A stretch of DNA of 64,000 nt from Dechloromonas sp. CZR5 (GTDB lineage: Bacteria > Pseudomonadota > Gammaproteobacteria > Burkholderiales > Rhodocyclaceae), in the NCBI RefSeq assembly GCF_008711155.1, contig NZ_VUYQ01000004.1, positions 21,358 to 85,357 on the forward strand. Direction: 5' to 3'. Within the stretch, counting starts at the first letter, position 1; every line of letters begins with the position of its first letter. The notes beneath the pieces are model-generated. The model saw only the letters and a list, made by a program, of their open reading frames with translations. It made no database searches and was not told where the DNA came from. Below are positions 37,910 through 48,871 of the stretch, piece by piece. The position numbers were made by a program, and so were the translations under genes.

Positions 37910-40156
37910 TTATTTCTGTAGGGCCGCGCGCAGCGGTTTCTTGGCCTGGATCGGCAACAGGGCTTCCGGCTCCGGCAGGTCGAGGCCGAAGGTCTTGACG
38001 CCGGTGGCGATGACTTCCTGGGTCAGGCCCAGCGCCCAGCCGGCGGCGACGGCAGCCAGCACATTGGCGATGTCTTCCGGGTTCTTGCCCTTGCCGATGT
38101 GCGGTACGTCGCCGAGGCGGCAGATGCGGGTTTCGTCGGCACCGGTGCGCAGGATGATGCGGCCGTCGGCGACCGTCACGCCACGTTTGCCGGCGGCAAA
38201 GTGCTCGGCCAGCTTCAGGCAGGAGGGGTCGGCGGCAAAGAAGATGACCTCGCCGTCGCACAGTTCGGCGAAGTCGGCAACCAGTGGGTCGGCGGCATTG
38301 AGCACGGCATAGCCGGCGGGCAGCACGACATCGACCTGGGTCCGATAGATCGAGCGCGGCGTTGTGTAGTACTCGCCGCCGGTGGGCTGCACATCCCAGC
38401 GCGATAGGTCTTCGTCGCCGGAGGCGATATTGGTGATGATGCCCACCGAACAGCGGTCGTAAGCCAAGCCCTGGCCGAGGATCACTTCCGGGCCGTTTTC
38501 GATGACGGCAGCCTCGATGGCGCGGTTGAGCAGCAGGCGGCGGCCGGCCGACCAGTTGGCGGCATCGCTTTTCTGCACCTGCCGGCGGTTCTGGAACAGG
38601 CCGTCGCTGCAGGCCAGTCCGGTATGCGCACCGGACAGGTAGAGCAGGTGAGCAACCAGCTTGGCGACGGCCGTCTTGCCGTGCGTGCCGGAGACGCCGA
38701 CCAGCGGAATACGGCCGGTCTGGCTGGCGGAGAACAAGTTGTTGACAATCGCCTGGCCGACCGGGCGCGGCTTGCCGACGCCGGGCTTGATGTGCATGAG
38801 CAGGCTGGGGCCGGCATTGACTTCGACGATGGCTCCGCCCTGGGCGGCCAGCGGCTTGGAAACGTCCTGGCAGACAAGGTCGATACCAGCGATGTCGAGG
38901 CCGACGACGCGGGCTGCCAGCGAGGCAATGGCGGCGGTGTCGGGATGGACTTCGTCGGTGCAGTCGAAGGCATGGTTGGCGTTGCGCTGGATCAGTACCT
39001 CGCGCCCGGATTCCGGAATGCCATCGGCCGTCAATTTCTGACGATCCAGTTCCATCTGTGCAGCGGTGTCGATACGGATGATCGACAGGGGGTGCAGTTC
39101 GGTCGAGCCACGGCGCGGATCGATATTGATCTGCGTGTCGATCAGTTCCTGGACCGTTTGCTTGCCGTCGCCGGTGACGGTAATCAGGTCGCTGCGATTG
39201 GCCGCGATCAGCTTGCCGCCGATGACCAGCAGGCGGTGCTCAATACCCTGGATGGATCGTTCGACGAGTACGCCCGAGCCTTCCTCGACGGCGATCGCAT
39301 AGGCCTTGCGGACATCGTCGGCAGTGGTCAGGTCGATGAACACGCCACGCCCGTGGTTGCCGTCGGTCGGCTTGACGACGACGGGATAGCCGATGTCCTC
39401 GGCGGCGTCGACGGCATCGTTGGCGTCATCGACTTCGCGGCCTTCGGGAACCGGCACGCCGACCGAGGAAATCAGTTCCTTGGTCAGGTCCTTGTCGCGC
39501 GAGATGGTTTCGGCGATGGCGCTGGTGCTGTCGGTTTCCGCCGTCCAGATACGGCGCATCGCGGCACCGTAGCCGAGCTGGACGAGATTGCCGTCGTCGA
39601 GCAGGCGGATGTGCGGAATCTTGCGCGCTTCGGCCGCGTTGACGATGGCGGCGGTGGACGGGCCGAGGTATTTGCGGTCGACCCTGCGGCGCAGGGGCCT
39701 GACGGCTTCGGCGAGATCGAACGGGTCGTCGTGGATGGCAGCAAGCAGCAGTTCGCGGCCGATATCCAGCGCCAGGCGGGTGCATTCCTCATGGAAATTG
39801 CTGACCACCAGCTTGTAGACGCCGCGCGTCGTCGTTTCGCGGGTGCGTCCGAAACCGTCCGGCAGGCCGGCGACGGTCATCAGTTCGAGGACGATGTGCT
39901 CGAGGATGTGGCCAGCCCAGGTGCCTTCCTTGAGGCGACGCAGGAAGCCTCCGCGCTCGTCGTAGTTGCAGCGATGCTCGACCAGGCCGGGCAGCCAGGC
40001 TTCGAGGCGCTCGTACAGGCCAGGAATCTTGTCCGAGGGAAAGTCTTCGAGTTCGCCGATGTCGATCCAGGTCTCGATGCACGGCGGGTAGGTCCAGATG
40101 CTCGGCCCCTTGAGCGAGATCGAGTCCTTGAAAACGATGTCTTGTCTTTTTTTCAT
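37910..40156 (-). CDS. Cyanophycin synthetase-like protein lacking the C-terminal Mur-ligase lobe
   Basis: 748 residues, about 110 shorter than its neighbour CphA. It keeps the N-terminal and ATP-grasp domains (KPTDGNHGRGVFID; EVNAGPSLLMHIKPGVG) and a Mur-ligase P-loop, GTHGKTAV at 490-497, but ends at GVKTFGLDLPEPEALL and lacks the DYGHNP lobe that completes the Mur active site. It may be a second synthetase using cyanophycin dipeptides (CphA2-like) or a non-catalytic partner. The pair is cotranscribed. The 118-base gap upstream of its start holds the likely promoter. Confidence 0.9.
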   Translation of the reverse strand: MKKRQDIVFKDSISLKGPSIWTYPPCIETWIDIGELEDFPSDKIPGLYERLEAWLPGLVEHRCNYDERGGFLRRLKEGTWAGHILEHIVLELMTVAGLPDGFGRTRETTTRGVYKLVVSNFHEECTRLALDIGRELLLAAIHDDPFDLAEAVRPLRRRVDRKYLGPSTAAIVNAAEARKIPHIRLLDDGNLVQLGYGAAMRRIWTAETDSTSAIAETISRDKDLTKELISSVGVPVPEGREVDDANDAVDAAEDIGYPVVVKPTDGNHGRGVFIDLTTADDVRKAYAIAVEEGSGVLVERSIQGIEHRLLVIGGKLIAANRSDLITVTGDGKQTVQELIDTQINIDPRRGSTELHPLSIIRIDTAAQMELDRQKLTADGIPESGREVLIQRNANHAFDCTDEVHPDTAAIASLAARVVGLDIAGIDLVCQDVSKPLAAQGGAIVEVNAGPSLLMHIKPGVGKPRPVGQAIVNNLFSASQTGRIPLVGVSGTHGKTAVAKLVAHLLYLSGAHTGLACSDGLFQNRRQVQKSDAANWSAGRRLLLNRAIEAAVIENGPEVILGQGLAYDRCSVGIITNIASGDEDLSRWDVQPTGGEYYTTPRSIYRTQVDVVLPAGYAVLNAADPLVADFAELCDGEVIFFAADPSCLKLAEHFAAGKRGVTVADGRIILRTGADETRICRLGDVPHIGKGKNPEDIANVLAAVAAGWALGLTQEVIATGVKTFGLDLPEPEALLPIQAKKPLRAALQK

Positions 40157-40238
40157 GTGTTCTGCTTTGGCCGGAGGCCCCGGCGATGATCGCGAGTTAT
40201 TACGACATTATTAACGCTTTCATGTCGTTTGCGGCTGA

Positions 40239-40274
40239 CCGCCGTGCAAATTTGTCACATATCTGCACGGGCGG
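40239..40274. repeat. Inverted repeat upstream of the cphA-like gene
   Basis: Arms CCGCCGTGCA and TGCACGGGCGG, ten and eleven bases with one extra G, separated by 15 AT-rich bases, ending just before the DUF1854 stop. It could be the stop hairpin of the DUF1854 gene or an operator for the cph pair on the minus strand. Confidence 0.45.
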
Positions 40275-40745
40275 TTACAGGAAACGGTCGAGCAGCTTGC
40301 GACTATGCTTGTCGAGCGTTGTCAGGTCGCGGACCAGGAACTGGATGCCGTTGGCGTCGGCGATCAGCAGGCGCGTCTGCGACAGGCGGCGGATGTCTTC
40401 CTCGCCCTTGAGGATCAGTTCGGTCTGCCCACGGTTGGTCTGCACCTGCCAGGTGCTCGGGCAGGCGAAGCCGGAGACGCCTAGGATGCGTTCGATTTCG
40501 GGTACGAACTCGCGGCTGCGCAGGTCGGCTTCGACGATATCGCGCATGGCCGGCGGCAGGTCGGCGACACGATCGACCCAGCCCACTTCGTGGCCTTCGA
40601 AATTGATCAGCGACAGGCCTTCGTCAGGGGCGGCGATGGGGAAGGCGCGTACCGGGGTGACGCCCTCGTGGCGGATGCCCTGGGCATCGGTCAGCACCAG
40701 ACGGCCGAAATTGTCGCAATGCAGCTGGAAATTGAGAGTGGACAT
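40275..40745 (-). CDS. DUF1854 family protein (cyanophycin-associated)
   Basis: 156-residue soluble protein of family DUF1854, beginning MSTLNFQLHCDNFGRLVLTDAQGIRHEGVTPVRAFPI and with GLSLINFEGHEVGWVDRV. The reaction is unknown. It sits 12 bases downstream of the zinc-ribbon ABC exporter and 118 bases before the cphA pair, in the same direction, as in many betaproteobacterial cph loci; a role in polymer handling or transport is inference from this linkage. Confidence 0.87.
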   Translation of the reverse strand: MSTLNFQLHCDNFGRLVLTDAQGIRHEGVTPVRAFPIAAPDEGLSLINFEGHEVGWVDRVADLPPAMRDIVEADLRSREFVPEIERILGVSGFACPSTWQVQTNRGQTELILKGEEDIRRLSQTRLLIADANGIQFLVRDLTTLDKHSRKLLDRFL

Positions 40746-40757
40746 GGCTTGCTCGGC

Positions 40758-43052
<2,295 letters not shown>

Positions 43053-43058
43053 CGAAAA

Positions 43059-43088
43059 AGTATACCGCGTATGGTTCTACCCTGTTAA
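43059..43088 (-). promoter_or_regulatory. Promoter of the ABC exporter gene, possibly leaderless
   Basis: On the minus strand, TTAACA, an 18-base spacer and TATACT end seven bases before the start codon at 43052. With normal spacing the transcript would begin at or next to the ATG, giving a leaderless message. Confidence 0.4.
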
Positions 43089-43164
43089 CGGCCGGACCGG
43101 AATCGCGATGACCGCCCTTGAATCTTTCGTCGGGGTTTGCACGAAACCGGTTGCTGGCATAGCG

Positions 43165-43178
43165 TTGATACACGTCAA
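43165..43178. promoter_or_regulatory. FNR/DNR-type box upstream of nirJ
   Basis: TTGATACACGTCAA differs from the perfect TTGAT-N4-ATCAA palindrome at one base. It is 55 bases before the nirJ start, a usual activation distance, and places nirJN under the same control as nirS. Confidence 0.75.
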
Positions 43179-43233
43179 GGTTACCGGGGCGGCCTTGCGC
43201 TGCAATAGCATCCATTCTCGACAAAGGGTTTTC

Positions 43234-44373
43234 ATGTTTCGCATCTCCCAATACATGCAGGAAATCGCGGCACCGTCGCCACTCGGTCCCAAACGCAATC
43301 CACCCGGTCCCGTCGTGATCTGGAACCTGATCCGGCGCTGCAACCTGACCTGCAAGCACTGCTATTCCATTTCGGCCGATACCAACTTCCCGGGGGAGCT
43401 GTCCTATGCGCAGGTCTGCACCGTGATGGACGACCTCAAGGCGTTCCGGGTGCCGGTGCTCATCCTGTCGGGCGGTGAGCCTCTGCTGCGGCCGGATATC
43501 TACGATATCGCCAAGCGTGCCAAGGCCATGGGTTTCTATGTCGGGCTGTCGTCCAACGGCACGCTGATCGACGAAACGAACATCGACCGGATCGCCGAGT
43601 GCGATTTCAACTATGTCGGGGTATCGCTCGACGGCTTGGGGGCTACCCACGACAAGTTCCGGCGCCTGGACGGTGCTTTCGAAGCCTCGCTCAAGGGCAT
43701 CCGCCTGTGCCGCGATCTCGGTCTGAAGATCGGCGTCCGCTTCACGATGACCCAGGACAATGCCCACGACCTGCCCGGCTTGCTCAGGCTGGTCGAGGAT
43801 GAGGGGATCGATCGCTTCTATTTTTCGCACCTGAACTACGCCGGGCGAGGCAACAAGAACCGCAAGGACGACGCACAGCACAAGCTGACGCGCTGGGCGA
43901 TGGACCTTCTGTTCGATACCTGCTGGGACTACCAGCAGCGCGGCCTGGAAAAGGAATTCACCACGGGCAACAACGATGCCGACGGTGTCTACTTCCTGCA
44001 CTGGGTGCGGGCCCGCTTTCCCGACAAGGCGGCACACGTCGAGGCCAAGCTGCGCCAGTGGGGCGGCAATTCGTCGGGGATCAACGTCGCCAATATCGAC
44101 AATCTCGGCAATGTCCATCCCGACACCATGTGGTGGCACCACACCCTGGGCAACGTCAAGGAGCGGCCGTTCTCGCAGATTTGGCCCGATACCTCGGATG
44201 CCCTGATGGCTGGCCTCAAGCGCTATCCGCGCGCAGTCGAGGGGCGTTGCGCCACCTGCGCTTACCTGCCGATCTGCAACGGCAATACCCGTGTCCGCGC
44301 CCAGCAGTTGACCGGTAACCCCTGGGCCGAGGACCCCGGCTGCTATTTGAGCGACGAGGAGATTGCAGTATGA
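43234..44373 (+). CDS. nirJ: Heme d1 biosynthesis radical SAM protein NirJ
   Basis: 379-residue radical SAM enzyme that replaces propionate side chains by oxo groups in the heme d1 precursor. The 4Fe-4S motif is C36, C40, C43 in RRCNLTCKHCYS; the SAM-binding segment LSGGEPLLRPD follows. A C-terminal auxiliary-cluster region has GRCATCAYLPICNGN and PGCYLSD. The start ATG is 55 bases past an FNR/DNR-type box. Its stop overlaps nirN by 4 bases. Confidence 0.95.
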   Translation: MFRISQYMQEIAAPSPLGPKRNPPGPVVIWNLIRRCNLTCKHCYSISADTNFPGELSYAQVCTVMDDLKAFRVPVLILSGGEPLLRPDIYDIAKRAKAMGFYVGLSSNGTLIDETNIDRIAECDFNYVGVSLDGLGATHDKFRRLDGAFEASLKGIRLCRDLGLKIGVRFTMTQDNAHDLPGLLRLVEDEGIDRFYFSHLNYAGRGNKNRKDDAQHKLTRWAMDLLFDTCWDYQQRGLEKEFTTGNNDADGVYFLHWVRARFPDKAAHVEAKLRQWGGNSSGINVANIDNLGNVHPDTMWWHHTLGNVKERPFSQIWPDTSDALMAGLKRYPRAVEGRCATCAYLPICNGNTRVRAQQLTGNPWAEDPGCYLSDEEIAV

Positions 44374-45968
44374 ATCTGAAGACCTTGGGCAAAGTGCTCA
44401 TTCCCGCCGGCTTCGCGGCCTGCACGCTGTTCGCGATGGCAGACCTGGCGCAGGCAGCCGACGCGCCGGCCGCCTACAAGCAGCACTGCGCCTCCTGTCA
44501 CGGCGAAGCCCGCCTGGGCGGCCTCGGGCCGGCGCTGATTCCGGAAAACCTGGCGCGCCTGCGCAAGGGCGAAGCTGAAAAGGTGATCAAGGATGGTCGC
44601 CCGGCGACGCAAATGCTCGGTTTTGGCGACCGCCTGTCGGCCGACGAGATCAAGGCGCTGGTCGACTACGCCTATACGCCGATCAAGCCGATGCCGGCCT
44701 GGGGTGAAAAGGAAATCACCGCCTCGCGCATGGTATTGGAGCCGAAGCCCTTGCCCGACAAGCCGGTTTTCAAGGCCGACCCGCTCAACCTCTTCGTTGT
44801 GGTCGAGAGCGGGGATCACCATGTCTCCATCCTCGATGGCGACAAGCTCGAGCCCATCCACCGCTTCCAGTCCCGTTTCGCGCTGCACGGCGGCCCGAAA
44901 TTCACACCGGATGGGCGTTATGTCTTCTTCGCCTCACGCGACGGCTGGATCACCAAGTATGACCTGTGGAATCTCAAGGTCGTTGCCGAGGTGCGGGCCG
45001 GCATCAATACCCGCAACGCGGCGGTGTCGGGCGACGGCAAGTGGGTGGCGGTGGCCAACTATCTGCCGCACAGCCTGGTCATCCTCGATGCCGACCTGAA
45101 TCTGAAGAAAATCCTGCCGGTGGCCGACAAGGACGGCAAGGTGACTTCGCGCGTCTCGGCTGTCTACGACGCCAGCCCCCGCCAGAGCTTCGTCGCCGCG
45201 CTGAAGGACGTCAAGGAGGTCTGGGAGGTGTCGTACAACCCCAAGACTGACGACATTCCGGCCGGCATGATCCACGATTTCAAGTACAAGGAAGGTGCCT
45301 TCGTCCCCGGCTTCCTGAACCCGATGCGCACGCAACTGGACGATTACCTTGATGATTTCTACTTCACCCAGGGCTACGACGAAGTGATGGGGGCATCGCG
45401 CAACGACGCGAAGAGCGCGGTAAGCGGACAGGTCGTCAATCTCGATGCGCGCAAGAAGATCGCCGATCTCGAACTGCCCGGCATGCCGCACCTCGGCTCC
45501 GGCATCAGCTGGAAATGGAAGGATTCGGGCGGCCAGGAGCGCACGGTGATGGCCACCCCGAACCTCAACGAAGGCGTCATCAGCATCATCGACATGCATA
45601 CCTGGAAGACGGTCAAGCAGATCAAGACGCGCGGTCCCGGCTTCTTCATGCGCAGCCATGAAAACAGCCGTTACGCCTGGACCGATTCGATGATGAGCCG
45701 CGAGTTCAAGGACACCATGCAGTTGATCGACAAGGAGAAGCTCGAAGTTGTCGCCGAACTGAGACCGGAGCCGGGCAAGACCTTTGCCCATGTCGAATTC
45801 ACCCGTGACGGCAAATACGTCCTGGCCAGCCTGTGGGAAATGGACGGTGCGCTGATCATCTACGATGCCGTGACGCTCAAGGAAGTGAAGCGCCTGCCGA
45901 TGAAGAAACCGGTCGGCAAGTACAACGTCTGGAACAAGATTACCAAGTCCGAGGGTACCAGCCACTGA
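44370..45968 (+). CDS. nirN: Dihydro-heme d1 dehydrogenase NirN
   Basis: 532-residue paralogue of NirS that oxidises dihydro-heme d1 to heme d1 in the periplasm and passes it on. Signal peptide (ends AQAAD), heme c motif CASCH at 40-44, and a propeller with LNLFVVVESGDHHVSILDG and KKPVGKYNVWNKIT at the end. Length matches the family. A strong terminator follows. Confidence 0.94.
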   Translation: MNLKTLGKVLIPAGFAACTLFAMADLAQAADAPAAYKQHCASCHGEARLGGLGPALIPENLARLRKGEAEKVIKDGRPATQMLGFGDRLSADEIKALVDYAYTPIKPMPAWGEKEITASRMVLEPKPLPDKPVFKADPLNLFVVVESGDHHVSILDGDKLEPIHRFQSRFALHGGPKFTPDGRYVFFASRDGWITKYDLWNLKVVAEVRAGINTRNAAVSGDGKWVAVANYLPHSLVILDADLNLKKILPVADKDGKVTSRVSAVYDASPRQSFVAALKDVKEVWEVSYNPKTDDIPAGMIHDFKYKEGAFVPGFLNPMRTQLDDYLDDFYFTQGYDEVMGASRNDAKSAVSGQVVNLDARKKIADLELPGMPHLGSGISWKWKDSGGQERTVMATPNLNEGVISIIDMHTWKTVKQIKTRGPGFFMRSHENSRYAWTDSMMSREFKDTMQLIDKEKLEVVAELRPEPGKTFAHVEFTRDGKYVLASLWEMDGALIIYDAVTLKEVKRLPMKKPVGKYNVWNKITKSEGTSH

Positions 45969-45995
45969 GGCATTGCCCGAGTCGTTATGCTTGGT

Positions 45996-46022
45996 AAGGC
46001 CCCGCCGACGGCGGGGCTTTTT
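45996..46022 (+). terminator. Terminator after nirN
   Basis: GCCCCGCC-GAC-GGCGGGGC stem followed by five T, 25 bases past the nirN stop. Confidence 0.85.
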
Positions 46023-46072
46023 CGTTTACAGGAGGCGTGGGCGGAGGAAAGCGGAAATTTGCGCCCAGCCTG

Positions 46073-46101
46073 TTAACGTGCCGCCGGTTTTTGGTTAGAA
46101 T
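46073..46101 (+). promoter_or_regulatory. Promoter of tRNA-Leu(GAG)
   Basis: TTAACG, a 17-base spacer and TAGAAT, about 48 bases before the tRNA 5' end; suits a processed tRNA leader. Confidence 0.5.
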
Positions 46102-46149
46102 CGTGCCCCCTTCGATGTATCCCGCATTCCGGCCATGCCGGTTGTTCCA

Positions 46150-46234
46150 GCCTTGGTGGTGAAATTGGTAGACACGCTATCTTGAGGGGGTAGTGGCGCA
46201 AGCTGTGCGAGTTCGAGTCTCGCCCAAGGCACCA
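46150..46234 (+). tRNA. tRNA-Leu (anticodon GAG)
   Basis: 85 bases with encoded CCA. Acceptor GCCTTGG pairs with CCAAGGC. The anticodon arm CTATC-TTGAGGG-GGTAG gives anticodon GAG, and a class II long variable arm is present. Confidence 0.95.
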
Positions 46235-46332
46235 ATTGCTTTTGCCGATTCCGGCGAGCATGGCACGCAGGATACTGTTCGCTGTCGAAATCGGCGAAAA
46301 TCGGGGTTTCCTCAGGTTTTCGCCGCTGCGTC

Positions 46333-46902
46333 GTGTCTTCCCTTCTCCTGTTCAACAAGCCCTACGGTGTTCTCAGCCAGTTTACGCCGGAGGGAAAGTG
46401 GCGGGCGCTGAACGAGTTCATTCCCGTCAAGGGCGTCTATGTGGCCGGTCGGCTCGATGCTGACAGCGAGGGGCTGCTGCTGCTCACCGATGACGGGAAG
46501 TTGCAGGCGAGGATCGCCGACCCGAAACACAAGCTGGTGAAGACCTACTGGGCGCAGGTCGAAGGGATTCCGGACGAGGCGGCACTGGATCGTTTGCGTG
46601 GCGGCATAAAACTTGCCGACTTCACGGCACAGCCCGCCGAGGTACACCGGGTGGATACTCCCTCGGGGCTGTGGGAGCGCGATCCGCCGATTCGCTTCCG
46701 GGCGGCGATTCCGACCTCCTGGCTGGAAATCCGGATTTCCGAGGGCAAGAATCGCCAGGTTCGGCGGATGACCGCCGCCATCGGGTATCCTACGTTGCGG
46801 CTGATTCGGGCCGCGATCGGTGCGGCCACCCTGGAAGGCCTGCCACTCGGGGAGTGGCGCCGGATTGACGGCGGCTACAAGGAATTGCAAGGACTGTTGT
46901 GA
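46333..46902 (+). CDS. rluE: 23S rRNA pseudouridine synthase RluE-type
   Basis: 189-residue RsuA-family pseudouridine synthase. The catalytic Asp is in GRLDADSEGLLLLT, and the family segments LLFNKPYGVLSQF and EGKNRQVRRMTAAIGYPTLRLIR are intact. There is no N-terminal S4 domain, fitting RluE (U2457) rather than RsuA/RluB. The start is GTG 46333. In E. coli rluE is next to nudJ-mnmA-purB, but here it is 42 kb away. Its stop overlaps the next ATG. Confidence 0.9.
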   Translation: MSSLLLFNKPYGVLSQFTPEGKWRALNEFIPVKGVYVAGRLDADSEGLLLLTDDGKLQARIADPKHKLVKTYWAQVEGIPDEAALDRLRGGIKLADFTAQPAEVHRVDTPSGLWERDPPIRFRAAIPTSWLEIRISEGKNRQVRRMTAAIGYPTLRLIRAAIGAATLEGLPLGEWRRIDGGYKELQGLL

Positions 46903-47345
46903 TGAACAAGATCGTGATGGCCGGACTGGCCGTATTGACCTTCGCCGGGGGCGCTTTGGCGCAATCGGCGATGCCGGTGCTCGAACTGACCAGCGGCATG
47001 TATCGTATCGAGGCCGAGGTCGCTGCGACCGACCCGCATCGTCAGCTGGGCCTGATGAATCGCAAGAGCATGCCGCCGCAGCGCGGCATGCTGTTCGTAT
47101 TCAATCATGAAAACACCCACTGCATGTGGATGCGCAACACTCTGCTGCCCCTGTCGGTGGCCTTCATGGATGCCGGCGGTACGATCATCAATATCGAAGA
47201 CATGCAGCCGCAGACCGAGGACAACCACTGCGCGCGTCGCCCGGCGCGTTTTGCGCTGGAAATGAATGTTGGCTGGTTCGCCCAGCGCGGTATCAAGCCG
47301 GGCGCCAGGATTTCGGGCATCGACAAGGCACCGCGTCCGCAGTAA
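46902..47345 (+). CDS. DUF192 family exported protein
   Basis: 147-residue protein with a signal peptide (MNKIVMAGLAVLTFAGGALA) and the DUF192 core: RQLGLMNRKSMPPQRGMLFVF, then HCMWMRNTLLPLSVAFMDAGGTI and a C-terminal ALEMNVGWFAQRGIKPGARI. Role unknown. It starts within the rluE stop and ends within the ubiC start, so all three are coupled. Confidence 0.9.
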   Translation: MNKIVMAGLAVLTFAGGALAQSAMPVLELTSGMYRIEAEVAATDPHRQLGLMNRKSMPPQRGMLFVFNHENTHCMWMRNTLLPLSVAFMDAGGTIINIEDMQPQTEDNHCARRPARFALEMNVGWFAQRGIKPGARISGIDKAPRPQ

Positions 47346-47875
47346 TGAAGCGCAGCAACTGGCGGTCGCACCTCGCCGGCGGGCCGCAATCCCCCGTTTT
47401 GCGTTCGTGGCTGACCGAGCCAGGTTCGCTTACCGCGCGTTGCCTTCAATCCAGCCAGCGCTTCGGCGTTCGCCTGTTGCAATTCGGCAAGGGCAAGGCG
47501 CTTGCCGACGAAGCCATCGATGGCGGCTGCGATGGAGCATTGGCCTGGGTGCGCGAGGTCGAGCTCATCTGCGATGGCCGACCGGTTATCTTCGCCCACA
47601 CCACGCTGGCTGCTTCTCGAAATGGTCGTCTGACGCGCTGGATGGCGCGTCTAGGCTCGCGTTCGCTGGGTTCGCTGCTTTTCGCCTACCCAGGTTTCAG
47701 CCGGGGACAAATCGAATTCCTGCGCCTTGACGACCGTCATCCGCTGTATCGAAAAGCGGCTGCCCGGTACTCGCTGCCTCGGCATCTCTGGGCACGACGT
47801 TCGTTGCACAGGCTGGATGGTCAGCAGGTTCTGGTGACCGAAGTATTTTTGCCGGACATACTGGGCCTCGGTTAG
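47345..47875 (+). CDS. ubiC: Chorismate--pyruvate lyase
   Basis: Makes 4-hydroxybenzoate from chorismate, the first ubiquinone-specific step. 176 residues; typical segments LRSWLTEPGSLTARC, LAWVREVELICDGRPVIFAHTTL and SLGSLLFAYPGFSRGQIEF, with ARRSLHRLDGQQVLVTEVFLP at the end. No ubiA follows; the next 377 bases carry no convincing gene. Confidence 0.92.
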   Translation: MKRSNWRSHLAGGPQSPVLRSWLTEPGSLTARCLQSSQRFGVRLLQFGKGKALADEAIDGGCDGALAWVREVELICDGRPVIFAHTTLAASRNGRLTRWMARLGSRSLGSLLFAYPGFSRGQIEFLRLDDRHPLYRKAAARYSLPRHLWARRSLHRLDGQQVLVTEVFLPDILGLG

Positions 47876-48252
47876 CGTCCAGCAAAAAGCCTGTCAAAAA
47901 ATGCTGGCCTGGAGTTGGCGCAAATCAAACCGTTCTAAAGATAAATTCAATGGCGATTTTTCTGTCGAAATCGCCATCTGAAGAACAGGCGCTGTTGCAA
48001 GTTACACGTGCGCTCGTCAAAAAAAGGCACCCTCGACCGAAAAAAGTGATCGCAAAAGCCGCCGGCCTACCGGGCGAAACTCCTGTTTCAACCCATGGTG
48101 GCGGAAATGAGGACGCAGGGTGTTCGGCTTGCACGCTCAGAGGCTGAACCGGGTTGTATTCCAGCGGCTCGCTGCCACGCGGGATGTTGTGAGGCTGGAC
48201 AGCCCTCTCCGGTGGATCGACGAAGCATGCGTGCAGGGGGGCGGGCCGGGCT
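47876..48252. other. Gap between ubiC and the YkgJ-family gene
   Basis: 377 bases. One plus-strand frame, 47950-48147, codes a basic 65-residue peptide (MAIFLSKSPSEEQALLQ...) with no RBS of note and no recognisable domain; it could be a real small gene or chance. No tRNA or clear terminator seen. Confidence 0.4.
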
Positions 48253-48789
48253 TTAGCTGCGTCTGTTGCCCTGCTTTTTGATGGATAGCGTCACCAGGAA
48301 CGGGAATTCATCGTCTGCGGACTGGGTGATTCGAAAGGCGGGGCCGAGGGTAGTGGCGATCCGGGCTTTCAGCGCCTTGAGGTCGACCGCTTCGCAGCGC
48401 AGGTCGGCGATGAGATCGCCCTGGTCTTCGTAGACCGGGAAATCGGTACAGCCAACAGGTTTCAGGTGCTGGCCGTAGATTCGGCACGAACCATGGGCAT
48501 CGTCGTAGGCCGGGCAGGGTTTGCCGTGCACGTAGTAGCGCCCGCCACTTTCGCGGATTTCCTCGGGACCTTTGCCGCAAGACAGCGCTTTGTCAAAGGT
48601 CGGCCGCGATTCCTGGAGGTGCCAGAGCGTTTTGATCTGCTTCCACTCCAGGTCGAGAACCAGCGTTTCAAGTTTGCAGCAAGGCTGCGAACAGCCCGGA
48701 CAGTGCGGAATGATCTCGGCAGTCTGGTAGGCCGCGGCAGCGGCGGCCAGTTCTTTGGCGAGAAGGCGGCGGGCGTTCGGTGGGGGCAT
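48253..48789 (-). CDS. YkgJ family cysteine cluster protein
   Basis: 178 residues with a CxxC-type cluster: IIPHCPGCSQPCCKLETLVLD near residue 30, ALSCGKGPEE, GKPCPAYDDAHGSCRIYGQHLKPVGCTDFPVYE further on. Such clusters (CxxCxxxCC and CxxxC...C) are thought to bind an iron-sulfur or zinc site; the function is unknown. It follows sodB on the same strand after a terminator. Confidence 0.85.
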   Translation of the reverse strand: MPPPNARRLLAKELAAAAAAYQTAEIIPHCPGCSQPCCKLETLVLDLEWKQIKTLWHLQESRPTFDKALSCGKGPEEIRESGGRYYVHGKPCPAYDDAHGSCRIYGQHLKPVGCTDFPVYEDQGDLIADLRCEAVDLKALKARIATTLGPAFRITQSADDEFPFLVTLSIKKQGNRRS

Positions 48790-48825
48790 CTGGAGACGGG
48801 CAAGGGATGGTGCGGCAGGGGGAAC

Positions 48826-48857
48826 AAAAAAGGGAGCCCGACGGCTCCCTTTTTTTG
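48826..48857. terminator. Terminator after sodB
   Basis: GGGAGCC-CGAC-GGCTCCC stem flanked by six A and eight T, so it can work on both strands; used by sodB on the minus strand. Confidence 0.85.
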
Positions 48858-48871
48858 CTTCAACGGATCGA

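Noticed and set aside
35350..37998. 882-codon frame on the plus strand over cphA
   Set aside because: Antisense to a gene with all CphA motifs; its product is Gly/Ala/Asp-rich with no fold signature.
47950..48147. 65-codon plus-strand ORF
   Set aside because: No recognised motif, weak ribosome site and basic, low-information sequence; noted only within the gap entry.
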